Part shown: one piece after another, positions 42,295 to 52,303 of the stretch
Position numbering within the stretch: the first letter of the stretch is position 1
Layout of the letters: every line of letters starts with the position of its first letter
Assembly: GCA_964448615.1 (NCBI GenBank)
Contig: CAYUWH010000003.1
Coordinates: forward strand, 1 to 64,000
Direction of reading: 5' to 3'
Source of the DNA: CAYUWH01 sp964448615
GTDB taxonomy: Bacteria > Patescibacteriota > Gracilibacteria > Peribacterales > Peribacteraceae
DNA: 64,000 nucleotides
The notes under the pieces: generated by a model
What the model was told of the DNA's origin: nothing
Databases searched by the model: none
Seen by the model: only the letters and a program-made list of their open reading frames with translations
Translations under genes and position numbers: made by a program

Positions 42295-44118
42295 TCACAA
42301 GAATTTCTGATCCTCCCAGAGTCGGAAAAATGCCTGTTTTCTCTCAAGAAGTTCCTGCAATGTTCCCTCTTCAATGATGCGTCCCTGTTCCAGGACCACG
42401 ATTTTATCCGCGTGACGGATGGTCGAGAGACGATGAGCGATGACAATGGAAGTACGGTCGCGTATTGCGCAATCGATCGCTTCCTGGATCATTTTCTCAG
42501 TGTGGCTGTCGAGCGCGCTCGTTGCCTCATCTAAGATGAGGATATCTGCTTGCTTCAAGAGCGCCCGCGCGATGCTCACACGCTGCTTCTCCCCTCCTGA
42601 AAGCTTGATGCCGCGATCGCCGATCAGAGTATCAACCCCCTGCGGAAGTTGAGCCACAAAATCCGTTAGTCGTGCCTGTTCAATCGCTCTATTCAGGGCT
42701 TCTTCCGATACCTGGTCGAGGCCATAGGTGATGTTGTATCTCAGGGTGTCATGCAAAAGTAATGTTTCCTGGCTTACTAATGCCATATGTGCATGCAGTG
42801 AAGAGAAAGTGAAAGACCGAATGTCTGTTCCATCGAGAAAGAGCGTCCCAGGAGAGCAATCGTAAAACCGCATGATCAGATGTATGAGGGTTGACTTGCC
42901 CGATCCCGTAGGGCCGACGATTGCAACCATCTTCCCCTGGGGAATAGTGAAGGAGATGTCCGTCAACACTTCCCCTCGATTCGGATAGTGAAAGGAAAGG
43001 TGACGCAATTCAATGCCTTGCTTCAGTTGATGGAACGTGCGTTTCCCCTCAGGGAAAAAAAACTTATCGTCATCGCGGAAGACGTTGATAAGCTCGTCTA
43101 CCGGCCCGGTGGCATTCGCGAGCGTGCCGCGGAAATTCATGAGACTTCCAAATTTATTGGAGGTGTTAAGGACAAGATAGAAGTAGACCAGAAACGACAA
43201 TGAAGAAGATGTTTTCTCGTGGACGGAGAAGTAAAACATGCCCAAAAACAGTATAATCACCGCCAAGAGCGTTATCATCTCATTGAATGGAGGGACGATT
43301 TCCCGCAAGCGCGATGCGCGAAAATCCAGTTGAGACTTGTTATCGCTGATGCGTGAGAAGCGAGCCACCTCCTGATGTTCGGCGCTGTATGCTTTGACGA
43401 GCGGAATCGTAGAGAGAATTTCGACAGTCTTCTTACCCAGTGCGCTGCCTTGCGTAGTGATTGCCTTTGAAATGCGACCGATCTCACGGATCACATGCCG
43501 CACGGAGAAGTGTAGAATCGCAAACATTGGCAGCGCGAAGGCCGTAAGTTTCCAAGAAATGATAGACATGATAATCAAATAGACGATCAGAGAGAGAATA
43601 TTGTTGACGAATACACTCACTGTCTGCAGAGGCCAGAGCGCCATTTCCGGAAACTGCATGAGCACCGTGGAATTATGGCCGACGTTCGTGCTGTCGAAGT
43701 ACAGCTTTCCGAAGCGCAAGTATCGGGAGAAAATGGTCTTGCGCAGATAATGGAGTGTCCGGGAATTGAAGTAGGCAGTACTTACGATCGAGAGATAGCG
43801 CAGTACATTCTTCAGGAGCACCGCTGTTACGAAAATCGAGAGTAGAATGCCGAAGAGCATCCTGTCGTCTTGCAGTATCTGAGGCGGCAATAAGGCAATG
43901 ACATACTTCAGGCCAGGGATGAGGGTGATAAAACTAAAATCGTGATTGAGAAATCCTTGTAGAATCGGAATAAGTAAGCCCAAACTCATTCCCTCGAACA
44001 TGGCAGACAAGAGTGATAGGAAGAGTGGGATGGCAAGATAAATCGGCGGAATATTAATTCCTTTGAGCAAAGAGAGAATTTTGCCGAGAACAGGGACATA
44101 CCGAAATGGATTCTTCAC
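42295..44118 (-). CDS. ABC transporter, fused membrane and ATPase (MsbA-like flippase)
   Basis: A 607-residue half-transporter, probably flipping a lipid-linked glycan. Six membrane helices lie in about residues 25-320 (IYLAIPLFLSLLSAMFEG, FGILLSIFVTAVLL, LSLIVYLIIMSII, ITLLAVIILFLGMFYF). The ATPase has Walker A GPTGSGKSTLIH, signature LSGGEKQRVSIARALL and Walker B ILILDEATSALD. GTG at 44118 is chosen because TATACT lies exactly six bases before it; the ATG six codons upstream would contain the hexamer inside the gene. Confidence 0.9.
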   Translation of the reverse strand: MKNPFRYVPVLGKILSLLKGINIPPIYLAIPLFLSLLSAMFEGMSLGLLIPILQGFLNHDFSFITLIPGLKYVIALLPPQILQDDRMLFGILLSIFVTAVLLKNVLRYLSIVSTAYFNSRTLHYLRKTIFSRYLRFGKLYFDSTNVGHNSTVLMQFPEMALWPLQTVSVFVNNILSLIVYLIIMSIISWKLTAFALPMFAILHFSVRHVIREIGRISKAITTQGSALGKKTVEILSTIPLVKAYSAEHQEVARFSRISDNKSQLDFRASRLREIVPPFNEMITLLAVIILFLGMFYFSVHEKTSSSLSFLVYFYLVLNTSNKFGSLMNFRGTLANATGPVDELINVFRDDDKFFFPEGKRTFHQLKQGIELRHLSFHYPNRGEVLTDISFTIPQGKMVAIVGPTGSGKSTLIHLIMRFYDCSPGTLFLDGTDIRSFTFSSLHAHMALVSQETLLLHDTLRYNITYGLDQVSEEALNRAIEQARLTDFVAQLPQGVDTLIGDRGIKLSGGEKQRVSIARALLKQADILILDEATSALDSHTEKMIQEAIDCAIRDRTSIVIAHRLSTIRHADKIVVLEQGRIIEEGTLQELLERKQAFFRLWEDQKFL

Positions 44119-44186
44119 AGCGATAGTATAGAGCATATTAACGCAGAATCGAAAAATATCTCATCTGGATAGGAATATTTGCGCGA

Positions 44187-44816
44187 TCATATTGCTTCCG
44201 CCAGAAGGCGTTCTCCCGTGGGTGGGAGCTCGCGGATGACGCGCGCAGGAATGCCAGCAGCTATGACCATAGAAGGAATTGATTTCGTAACGACGCTCTT
44301 TGCGCCAATGACCGAGCCATGCCCAATCGTGACGCCCGGCATCACGATCGCATCGACGCCAATCCACACGTCATCTTCTATGAGAATAGGGGAGGGAGGA
44401 TCATCCGGGCTGAAACGTCGCGGCACTACCTCGACGGGGTGTTGGTGCGTATCCATAATCCTTGTGCCGGCGCCGATCATCACGCGCTTCCCGATGTCGA
44501 TACGTTCGGTGGCGAACATCGCTGTGCCGTTGATAGCACAATCATCTCCAATGGTGATAATGCCCTTCTTTGTTGTTCCGAGGATGCAGCGGAATGGTTG
44601 TCCCATACGGTAAAAATTGGCGAGAGAATTCATCATGACGCGTTCGCCCAACCGAACTGTTCCTTCCAATTTCCAAAGAGATGGCAAGCCAAAAATCAAA
44701 CAGGAAGAAGGGACGGTGCAGCCAAAGAGACGCATCCAGGTCCGCGCCGGTCCGCACCAGAAGCGCGTACGACGAACGAATACCCACCGCTTAGCCCAGC
44801 GCTGGAAGAAGGTCAT
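44187..44816 (-). CDS. Hexapeptide-repeat sugar O-acyltransferase
   Basis: A 209-residue left-handed beta-helix acetyltransferase of the maa/nodL/LbH type. Repeats run from LGERVMMNSLANFY through ITIGDDCAINGTAMFATERI and IGKRVMIGAGTRIMDTHQHP (catalytic His) to VWIGVDAIVMPGVTIGHGSV. MTFFQRWAKRW at 44816 is chosen; the ATG at 44852 lies in the divergent promoter region. It probably acetylates the glycan. Confidence 0.87.
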   Translation of the reverse strand: MTFFQRWAKRWVFVRRTRFWCGPARTWMRLFGCTVPSSCLIFGLPSLWKLEGTVRLGERVMMNSLANFYRMGQPFRCILGTTKKGIITIGDDCAINGTAMFATERIDIGKRVMIGAGTRIMDTHQHPVEVVPRRFSPDDPPSPILIEDDVWIGVDAIVMPGVTIGHGSVIGAKSVVTKSIPSMVIAAGIPARVIRELPPTGERLLAEAI

Positions 44817-44887
44817 GACTAGCAGTGTATCAGCGCCTTTGTGGCCATACAATTTGAAAACTATACGGGATTCGCTATACTTTTTTG

Positions 44888-46057
44888 GTGCGCTTTCTGT
44901 TTCTCTATGACAATTTTGGTGGCAGAAGTTGGGTGGCGCGACTCATTGCGGACGTTGCGGTGGCATTAGTGGAGCGGGGTCATGATGTCACAATCCTGAC
45001 GGCGATGGGGGATCAGGATTATCTTAAACCATTGGGTGTTCGTGTGGTGAGCCTTTTTCCGCGTACGATGCGCTGGGCGCATTATCGCAGCGTATTCTCT
45101 CGATCCCGTGCTCGTGAAGTGTTGGGAGTGATCAATAGGATTCAACCGGATGTGATCCATGGACATCTTCTTTCGTGGCAACTTGGATTTCTCTGGATCC
45201 ACGAGGCCGTTCGACGCGGCATTCCCGTTTTTTTCACATGTCACTCTTCTATTCTCATTGCTTATGGCAAAGTCATGGGAACAGAGCGATCATTGATGTG
45301 GCGGGATCTATGGCGCATGCGATGGCAGTGGAATCCGCTACGCAATATCTTGATTCGTCGCGCGCTCCGCAAAACGCACATACTCTACGTCAGCAGTGCG
45401 CTCCAATCTTTTTTCATGATGCATGGATACCCGGAGGGCACTGTGCTGCACAATGGGATCGACGTGCAGTTCTGGAAGCCAGGTGATAAAGCTTCCGCTC
45501 GTTCGCAGCGGAATTTGCCAACGGATGTGCCGCTCTTTCTCTTTGCGGGGCGCTTAGGGGCCGATAAGGGCATGGATTTTCTTTGGAAGGTATGGCAGCA
45601 ATTACGAGGAGATCCTCACCTCCTTCTTGCAGGTGTCCTATCCATTTCGGTACCGGCACATCTTCAAGAAAAGGTGCATCTTTTTCCCGACCAATCACGA
45701 GAGGACTTGCGTGCACTCTACAGGGCGGCCGACGCAATACTGGTTCCTTCCCAGTATCTCGATCCGTTTCCGACTGTTTGCCTTGAATCTCTTTCATGCG
45801 GCCGGCCGGTCCTGGCTACTTCTCTCGGCGGAGTGCAAGAAGCAATAGCGGACGGGGTAGGCTGGATACTGGATGTGACGAATGCTGAGGTATGGCGTGA
45901 GCGTATCCAATGGTGCATCGATCACCGCGCTGCATTACAGGGCATGGGGACGAATGCGCGAGGCCATGCCGAAGCACGTTTTTCGCTGGAATTACATGTC
46001 GATATCTTGCTGACGTTTTACAGAAACGCGCTGTCGCAATGCTCGTATCGAGCGTGA
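44888..46057 (+). CDS. Glycosyltransferase family 4
   Basis: A 389-residue GT4 enzyme. RFLFLYDNFGGRSWVARLIA at the start; LFLFAGRLGADKGMDFLWKV and LDPFPTVCLESLSCGRP in the donor domain, with Asp for the first Glu of EX7E, then LGGVQEAIADG. GTG at 44888 is used: TATACT (44876-44881) ends six bases before it, and no ATG lies near the family start. Predicted leaderless. Confidence 0.88.
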   Translation: MRFLFLYDNFGGRSWVARLIADVAVALVERGHDVTILTAMGDQDYLKPLGVRVVSLFPRTMRWAHYRSVFSRSRAREVLGVINRIQPDVIHGHLLSWQLGFLWIHEAVRRGIPVFFTCHSSILIAYGKVMGTERSLMWRDLWRMRWQWNPLRNILIRRALRKTHILYVSSALQSFFMMHGYPEGTVLHNGIDVQFWKPGDKASARSQRNLPTDVPLFLFAGRLGADKGMDFLWKVWQQLRGDPHLLLAGVLSISVPAHLQEKVHLFPDQSREDLRALYRAADAILVPSQYLDPFPTVCLESLSCGRPVLATSLGGVQEAIADGVGWILDVTNAEVWRERIQWCIDHRAALQGMGTNARGHAEARFSLELHVDILLTFYRNALSQCSYRA

Positions 46058-46096
46058 TCTCTGCAAAAGCATTTTTGATTCTATGCTACACTTCGC

Positions 46097-46957
46097 ATGG
46101 TTCCCCGCAGATTATCTCATCTTATATATACATTCCAAAATCTTCATCGGGTCAGCGCCGATGCTTGGCGTTATCTGCGGAAGCAGGGAGCTGCAAAATT
46201 CTTGCTGCGAGTACTAAGCGCATTGTTCTTCTCTGTGCGACAGGGGTGGCAGCATGTGGTTGGACGTCTTGTGGAACTCCGAGGTAATCAATGCATGATT
46301 GACGGCCTTCATTTCTCGGTCGATAACCCGGCGATTGCAGCTCGGCTCAAGAGTCATTTTTTCTGGAAGACCTACGAGCTTTCCGAGCGAAAACTTGTAA
46401 AAAGACATATTCCTCAGAACATACCGATCATCGAAGGTGGTGCTTCTATCGGTGTTATTGCTTGCATCACGAACATTCTGCTACAAGAACCCGAAAAACA
46501 TCTTGTCATAGAAGCGAATCCTCAACTCCTGCCACTCCTTACTGAGAACCGCGATCGTAATGGTTGCCGCTTTCAAATCCTCCATGCTGCCCTCGCTGAG
46601 TCGGGCTCTACCGTATCCTTCTATCTTAGCGAAAAATTCGTGAGTGGAAGCGTGCAACGACCCACAGGCAAGATGATAACGGTGAGAGCGGTTACGCTCC
46701 GAGAATTACTCGCGCGGACAGGATGGAACATATTCTCTCTGATTCTCGATATCGAGGGGGGAGAGCTCGATATCATATTCCATGAAGGGGATATCCTTCA
46801 GAAGCATGTAGCAGTTCTCATCATGGAAATGCATCCCGTGATCTCCAAGCCACCGGAGATCGAGTTCGCCCTGCGGACGCTCGAGCAACTTGGCTTTGTC
46901 TTACAGGAGCGTCAACTCGATGTTTATGTCTACAAAAACTCCCATCTACCATCCTAA
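46097..46957 (+). CDS. FkbM-family methyltransferase
   Basis: A 286-residue SAM-dependent O-methyltransferase. PIIEGGASIGVIACITNI is the SAM loop, LVIEANPQLLPLLTENR follows strand 2, and SLILDIEGGELDIIFHEG is the FkbM signature (DIEGxE). An N-terminal extension of about 100 residues precedes the domain. It probably methylates a glycan sugar. Its end overlaps the convergent GT gene by 12 bp. Confidence 0.87.
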   Translation: MVPRRLSHLIYTFQNLHRVSADAWRYLRKQGAAKFLLRVLSALFFSVRQGWQHVVGRLVELRGNQCMIDGLHFSVDNPAIAARLKSHFFWKTYELSERKLVKRHIPQNIPIIEGGASIGVIACITNILLQEPEKHLVIEANPQLLPLLTENRDRNGCRFQILHAALAESGSTVSFYLSEKFVSGSVQRPTGKMITVRAVTLRELLARTGWNIFSLILDIEGGELDIIFHEGDILQKHVAVLIMEMHPVISKPPEIEFALRTLEQLGFVLQERQLDVYVYKNSHLPS

Positions 46958-48166
46958 TGGAGGCGCTCCTTGTTGGAGTACCTGCTTGACAGCATCCCCC
47001 ACAATCTTCTTCACCGTCTCTTCCTCAAACAACGCCTTGGCTTTGGTGTATGCAGCATCCGCTTGAGTCTGTCGTTTCTGCACATCTTGCAGCAGTAACA
47101 GATAATTCACATATTCATCCGGCGTCTTTGCCAAGAGCACTTCTTTTCCTGGCACAAAGTCGTAGCCGTTCGTTTTGGTGGTGATGAGTGGCAGGCTACG
47201 GCACAGTGGCTCAAAGACTTTTTGCTGCATGCCATGTCCGGAAATCCAGGGACATACGGCGATATCCATCGTTGCCAAGAATGCTCCAATATCCGGCACA
47301 AATCCGGTTACATGTACATCATCGCCAAGTTTGGCGCGCTCTTTCTCCGGGAATTTACTGCCCGTGAGATGAAAGCGGAACTTTCCCGGCGCGCGTTTGC
47401 GAACGCAGGGGATAATTTCGTTGAGCAAGAAACGCAGAGCATCGCGATTATGTCCCATGTTGTAGTTTGAGCTTAGGAACACCACATCGAGTACGTCTTT
47501 CGCTTCATGCTTCTTTTGCGCAAAGCAGCGCGAGAGTCCGCGTAACGGGAGCGTGCCTGCCTGCTTCGCGCCAAAGCTGCGATACCACCGCTCCTCTACT
47601 GGCGTGATCCCGAAGATAAAATTGCTTTCTCTCGCAGCGATTCGTTCCCCCGGATATTTAGGGAGAGATTTAAGAATTGAGATCAAGCTCCAGCCATTTT
47701 CATCGCGACAGTTCGCAGGTTCATTCAGCGAAGACTTCATGATCGTTTGGATCCCGAACGGTTTGAGCAAGCGAAGAAGTGGCCAGAGTGGCGTGTACTC
47801 GATCCACGCGAGGTCAGGCTTAAACGAAGTCACGAGATCGCAAACGATCTGTTCGTATTGAGGTTCGGTGTATTCCAGTGCAGCACCATCGAGCAGGGCA
47901 GGCGTGCGCAAAATTCGTGATAAGCGTTTCAACAAGAGCGATTTCATGCTCGTCGCATACGGCACGAGCGTGAGAGGAATCCCTTCTTTTGCATACACAT
48001 CTTCAATCTCCTGGCGTGGTTGCCATGCATGAATTTTTGCCACCACGTGAATGTCATACCCGAGCGCTTGTATTTGTTTAAGCCCATAAAACCGATCCTG
48101 CTGGCACGCGCCCGTGATGGGATACGGCACCCAAGGAGTTAGGACGAGAATGCGCGGGGCTGACAT
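46946..48166 (-). CDS. Glycosyltransferase (GT-B, GT4-like)
   Basis: A 406-residue GT-B protein. APRILVLTPWVPYPITGACQ opens it; DVVFLSSNYNMGHNRDALRF and FVPDIGAFLATMDIAVCPW lie in the donor half, followed by GMQQKVFEPLCRSLPLITT, which replaces a standard EX7E. The start at 48166 has TATGCT seven bases upstream; an ATG at 48178 is also open. Confidence 0.83.
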   Translation of the reverse strand: MSAPRILVLTPWVPYPITGACQQDRFYGLKQIQALGYDIHVVAKIHAWQPRQEIEDVYAKEGIPLTLVPYATSMKSLLLKRLSRILRTPALLDGAALEYTEPQYEQIVCDLVTSFKPDLAWIEYTPLWPLLRLLKPFGIQTIMKSSLNEPANCRDENGWSLISILKSLPKYPGERIAARESNFIFGITPVEERWYRSFGAKQAGTLPLRGLSRCFAQKKHEAKDVLDVVFLSSNYNMGHNRDALRFLLNEIIPCVRKRAPGKFRFHLTGSKFPEKERAKLGDDVHVTGFVPDIGAFLATMDIAVCPWISGHGMQQKVFEPLCRSLPLITTKTNGYDFVPGKEVLLAKTPDEYVNYLLLLQDVQKRQTQADAAYTKAKALFEEETVKKIVGDAVKQVLQQGAPPLGW

Positions 48167-48309
48167 GAGTTCAAGCATAGCAGGAGTTTCATAGGCTCCG
48201 CGATGTAAATAGGTTATTCTGCTGAGGCATGTTCTGAATTATGCTCTCAATCTCTAGGTTTGTGTTTCATATTTCTCCCCTTACCCGGAGTCCGCTCAAT
48301 ACGCATACT

Positions 48310-49257
48310 ATGAATACCCTCGTTCCATTGCCACTCGTAACATTAGGAGTCGCAGTCTACAACGAGGCTGAATTTTTAGCGGAGTGTTTAGAGAATCTTC
48401 TGAAGCAGTCCTATCCCCATCTTGAAATTCTGATCGCGGATAACGGCAGCACTGATGGCACCTCGGAAATCTGCGCGGCGTTTGCAGCCAAACATCCAAG
48501 CATCAAGCATGTCCGTCATCCAGAGAACTTGGGCCAACAGCAGAATTTTAACTTCTTGCCGCGCCATGCGACGGGCACGTACTTCTGCTGGGTTTCGGGG
48601 CATGATTTGCTTGATGAGCATTTTGTGAAGAATAGCGTTGAGGTGCTGGAGAGTGATCCTGGAATCGTGCTTGCCTATCCGAGAACGATTTATATGACGA
48701 AAGAGGGAAGAATCGTAGGCGAGAAAGCGCGCATGCCCTTCGACATTCGCACACTGTCCTCTGCAAAGCGGTTCCGGGAGACGATGTGGCGCGTCGATTG
48801 CAACTACACCTACGGCATGTTCCGCCTGAAGCCGATGCTCGAGAGCCATCTCTTCCAGCCATTCCCCGCTGCTGACCGTGTATTCCTCGCAGAAATAGCT
48901 GTGAAGGGTGTGTTTGCACCTTCAGGTGCTTGGAAATACTATCGTGATAATCGTGGCATGCGACAGACCGAGATTGAGAAACGACACCGCCTCATGCGGT
49001 ATATTGATCCCAAGCGTACGTATACCGATGCTGAACTGAGTGGGAATTCGTTCTATGCGCCGACCATCGCGGGATTCCGACGAATTGTGAAAGAGGGACC
49101 GTTTCAGGGATGGACGCGCCTTTCTCTGTTGTGGTCGGTTTGGCTGTGCGGGGTGATCAAATGTCATCTGTTCCCGGGTGCGGATCTTGCGAGCGCCATT
49201 GTCAAAAAATTGCTTCCAGCTCATGCATTGCGCTGGGTGATGCAGCGGATTCAGTAG
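48310..49257 (+). CDS. Glycosyltransferase family 2
   Basis: A 315-residue GT2 enzyme. PLVTLGVAVYNEAEFLAECL, EILIADNGSTDGTSEIC, and YFCWVSGHDLLDEHF in the DxD position. A hydrophobic C-terminal segment (LSLLWSVWLCGVIKCHLF) suggests membrane association. ATG at 48310 is the likely start; the open frame from 48241 adds 23 non-conserved residues. Confidence 0.87.
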   Translation: MNTLVPLPLVTLGVAVYNEAEFLAECLENLLKQSYPHLEILIADNGSTDGTSEICAAFAAKHPSIKHVRHPENLGQQQNFNFLPRHATGTYFCWVSGHDLLDEHFVKNSVEVLESDPGIVLAYPRTIYMTKEGRIVGEKARMPFDIRTLSSAKRFRETMWRVDCNYTYGMFRLKPMLESHLFQPFPAADRVFLAEIAVKGVFAPSGAWKYYRDNRGMRQTEIEKRHRLMRYIDPKRTYTDAELSGNSFYAPTIAGFRRIVKEGPFQGWTRLSLLWSVWLCGVIKCHLFPGADLASAIVKKLLPAHALRWVMQRIQ

Positions 49258-49325
49258 TATTTCGTATATGGTATTTAGGGTTACATTGTGACCTATACAA
49301 AATACTAAATACTAGATACTCAGTA
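49256..49325. repeat. Short-word inverted repeat (GTATTT/AAATAC words)
   Basis: AGTATTT, GTATATG and GGTATTTAGG on the left are answered by CCTATACA, AAATACT and AGTACT on the right. The element starts at the GT2 stop codon and ends just before a probable leaderless promoter. Confidence 0.6.
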
Positions 49326-49347
49326 CTCATCCAGGTACCATGCAGCC

Positions 49348-50526
49348 ATGCGCAAAAGCCGTATTCCGCTCATGAGCTCGACGTTTTTTGATGAGGAACG
49401 CACGCGTGAACAACTCGCGGAATTCGTCAAAAAAACATCACGATTGAGTTTGAGCGAACATTGCGCGAAATTTGAGCAGGAGTTTGCGGTCTATCAGCAG
49501 CGCAACTATGCAGTGTTAGTGGGAAACGGAAGTTTGGCGAATCTCGGACTCATTCAAGCGTTGATCAATTTGGGAACACTCAAAAAAGGGGATCGCGTGG
49601 GAGTCTCGGCCGTGACGTGGGCCACGAACGTCATGCCGCTCCTGCAGCTCGGTTTGGTGCCGGTTGCGATCGATTGTGAGATTGAGCATCTCAACGTCTC
49701 TGCCGCAACACTCGAGCAACACATTGAAGAGCTTGATGGTTTTTTCCTGACCAACGCGCTCGGGTTCTGCGGCGACATCGATGCGATTCGTGATCTGTGT
49801 GCGAAGCATGATGTGGTCTTCATCGAAGATAACTGTGAATCGTTGGGAAGCCGCTATAAAGGTACGCTTCTCGGGAATTTTGGCCTTGCATCGACGTTCT
49901 CGTTCTTCGTCGGGCATCATCTTTCCACCATCGAAGGCGGCATGATTTGCACGGATGACGAAGAGCTGTACCACATGTTGCTCATGGTCCGATCACACGG
50001 GTGGGATCGTAATCTTCCCGCTGCTACACAGCAAACACTCCGTGCGGCACACGGGATCGATGACTTCCATGCGAAGTACATGTTCTACCAATCCGCGTAC
50101 AATATTCGCCCCACTGAGATCACCGGCTTCCTTGGTTCGCTCCAGCTTCCGTTGCTTGAAGACACGATCAAGAGGCGCGAAAAGAACTTCGAGAAATTCC
50201 ACGCATCCCTCCGCAAGCGTCCTGATCTGTATTACCAGATGAAGATCGATCACATCGAACGGATTTCAAATTTCGCAATGCCGATCGTCACCAAATCCGC
50301 CGAGATTCTGCAAGAGGCGATCAAGCGCTATGACGCGGAAGGCGTGGAAATTCGCCCTGTCATTGCGGGAGACATCACCGCGCATCCGTTCTGGAAGAAG
50401 GAGTTGCCCGCGGCGCGATGCGAGAATGCCGCGCTGATTCATTCACAGGGATTCTATTTCCCGAACAATTCGGATCTCACAACCGAAGACATTGATCTCC
50501 TGTGTCGTTTGCTCGAGGCTGCTTAA
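49348..50526 (+). CDS. PLP-dependent sugar 3-dehydratase-like (DegT family, Lys to His)
   Basis: A 392-residue DegT-fold enzyme. VLVGNGSLANLGLIQALINL binds PLP phosphate; VVFIEDNCESLGSRYKGTLL has the PLP Asp. At the PLP-lysine position the protein has His 190 in FSFFVGHHLSTIEGGM, as in RfbH/E1 and ColD, which remove a hydroxyl instead of adding an amino group. It is therefore probably a 3-dehydratase making a dideoxysugar. TACCAT six bases before the ATG predicts a leaderless message. Confidence 0.85.
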   Translation: MRKSRIPLMSSTFFDEERTREQLAEFVKKTSRLSLSEHCAKFEQEFAVYQQRNYAVLVGNGSLANLGLIQALINLGTLKKGDRVGVSAVTWATNVMPLLQLGLVPVAIDCEIEHLNVSAATLEQHIEELDGFFLTNALGFCGDIDAIRDLCAKHDVVFIEDNCESLGSRYKGTLLGNFGLASTFSFFVGHHLSTIEGGMICTDDEELYHMLLMVRSHGWDRNLPAATQQTLRAAHGIDDFHAKYMFYQSAYNIRPTEITGFLGSLQLPLLEDTIKRREKNFEKFHASLRKRPDLYYQMKIDHIERISNFAMPIVTKSAEILQEAIKRYDAEGVEIRPVIAGDITAHPFWKKELPAARCENAALIHSQGFYFPNNSDLTTEDIDLLCRLLEAA

Positions 50527-50540
50527 TTTTTTTCGCGTGT

Positions 50541-51482
50541 ATGCCCATATCCTGGACCAACCGTCGTGTACTTGTGACTGGCGGGACAGGATTTATCGGC
50601 AGTTTCTTGGTGGAATATTTGTTGCAGAAAGGGGCTAAAATTCGCGTGCCGGTTCGTGATGGGAATCCGAAGTTTCTTGCGCCATATCAAAATGCGATTG
50701 AATGGATGGAGGGCGATCTTCGTGATGGCGCGTTTTGCACGACGCTCGTTGAAGGCATCGATGAAGTGTTTCACCTCGCGAGTCATCGGCGCAATGTGGC
50801 GCACCATCACGCGCATCCCAGTGACGTTGCGAACGACAATATACGGATGACATTGGTATTGCTCGAAGGGTTGAAAGCGCAAGAACGAACGGTGCGCGTC
50901 ACGTTCTTCAGCACGGGGAACATTCCGCCCTCGCTCGATCCCACCGCCTTTGCGCAATCCGAGAAGCTCGACGGCTATATCCTCGGGAAGTCATTGTGCG
51001 AAACGCTTTGGTTGGCCGCCTCCAAACAGCGGGGTTTTCCGTTGCTGATTTTGCGCCCGGTCGGTGTGTACGGTCCGCGTGATACGTTCACAGTAGAGAG
51101 CAATGTGATCCCGGCGCTCATAGTGAGGAATCAGGAAGCAGAGAAAGAACTCTCAGTATGGGGCGACGGTGCACAGCAGCGTGCGTTTTTGTATGTCGAA
51201 GATCTCATCAAGGCAACGATGAAGCTGCATGATGCCGAGGTTGTAGGCATCCATTACGTCACGCCCGGTACGATGGTGACCGTGCGAGAGCTTGCGGAAA
51301 CGATCCGTGATCTCGTGAAGCCCGGTTTGCCGATCGTGTTTGATGCGAGCAAAACAACTGGCACGCATGCGCCACCACCATTACCCATCCATCCGCTCTT
51401 GAGCTCAATGAAGTGGACTCCACTGGCGGAGGGGCTAGAGTGTGCATACCGGTGGTGGAACGAGACCCGTCGTGGGTCGTAA
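50541..51482 (+). CDS. NAD-dependent epimerase/dehydratase
   Basis: A 313-residue extended SDR. RRVLVTGGTGFIGSFLVEYL binds NAD; EVFHLASHRRNVAHHH follows strand 4; the Tyr and Lys are in LDGYILGKSLCETLW; LRPVGVYGPRDTF is the sugar-site loop. The start at 50541 lies 14 bp after the 3-dehydratase-like gene, so the two may act in sequence on the same NDP-sugar. Confidence 0.88.
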   Translation: MPISWTNRRVLVTGGTGFIGSFLVEYLLQKGAKIRVPVRDGNPKFLAPYQNAIEWMEGDLRDGAFCTTLVEGIDEVFHLASHRRNVAHHHAHPSDVANDNIRMTLVLLEGLKAQERTVRVTFFSTGNIPPSLDPTAFAQSEKLDGYILGKSLCETLWLAASKQRGFPLLILRPVGVYGPRDTFTVESNVIPALIVRNQEAEKELSVWGDGAQQRAFLYVEDLIKATMKLHDAEVVGIHYVTPGTMVTVRELAETIRDLVKPGLPIVFDASKTTGTHAPPPLPIHPLLSSMKWTPLAEGLECAYRWWNETRRGS

Positions 51483-51509
51483 GATTTCCCGTTATTCTGT
51501 ACTCCGCGC

Positions 51510-52259
51510 ATGCCGAAAATTCTCATCATCGTGCCGTGCTACAACGAACGCGAAAACATCGCGCAGCTCATTGAGGCTGTGCTCGCGCAATCGCCGGATA
51601 TCGATGTGCTGATCGTTGATGATCAATCCCCGGATGGCACGTCGCCGTTGGTGGAGAGTTTGATTCCACAATACGCCGGGCGCTTGATGTTGTTTTCTCG
51701 TAGCGGCAAAGGAGGAAGAGGCTCTGCAGTCCTGGCAGGTTTTCGTTTTGCGCTTCAAAGAAAGTACGAGTTGGTCTTTGAGATGGATGCAGACTTTTCC
51801 CATGAGCCCACCGAAATTCCGCGCTTCCTGGAAAAAATCAAAGATGTGGATTTTGTCATCGGATCGCGCTATTTGCCGGGCAGCGAAATCCGGGAGTGGA
51901 GTCGGAAGCGTACGTTCTTCAGTTTCTGGGCGAATCATTATGCGCGGTTGGTCCTGAGGATTCCACTTTCCGATTACACCAACGGCTATCGTTGTTACCG
52001 CAGAAAGGCGCTGGAAGCATTGGAAATGGAGAAGATCGATGCGAAAGGGTATGTCGTCTTATCCGAAGTCGCGTATCAGCTCTACAAAAAAGGATTCACG
52101 ATCGGTGAGGTGCCGACCGTCTTCGTCAATCGCCGCCGGGGGATTTCCAATCTCTCCGGCAAAGAGATCAAAGAGGCGTTTTTTTCCGTTCTGCGCATTC
52201 GCTGGAATTACTCCCGTTTCGGCAAGGGGCTCGATCGTGCAAAGCGCAAAAAGGCGTAA
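51510..52259 (+). CDS. Polyprenol-phosphate mannosyltransferase-like GT2
   Basis: A 249-residue Dpm1-like enzyme, expected to make polyprenyl-phosphate mannose or glucose. KILIIVPCYNERENIAQLIE, VLIVDDQSPDGTSPLV, LVFEMDADFSHEPTEIP (DAD), and YTNGYRCYRRKALEAL with FVNRRRGISNLSGKEIKEA are classic. It lacks C-terminal membrane helices, so it is the soluble, membrane-associated form. Confidence 0.92.
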   Translation: MPKILIIVPCYNERENIAQLIEAVLAQSPDIDVLIVDDQSPDGTSPLVESLIPQYAGRLMLFSRSGKGGRGSAVLAGFRFALQRKYELVFEMDADFSHEPTEIPRFLEKIKDVDFVIGSRYLPGSEIREWSRKRTFFSFWANHYARLVLRIPLSDYTNGYRCYRRKALEALEMEKIDAKGYVVLSEVAYQLYKKGFTIGEVPTVFVNRRRGISNLSGKEIKEAFFSVLRIRWNYSRFGKGLDRAKRKKA

Positions 52260-52303
52260 TCGTCGCATTGCTAAGCGAGAATGGCACTAGTACCATTCTG
52301 GCC

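Noticed and set aside
42252..42446. Longer asnB start
   Set aside because: The glutaminase nucleophile must be Cys 2, directly after the Met at 42251.
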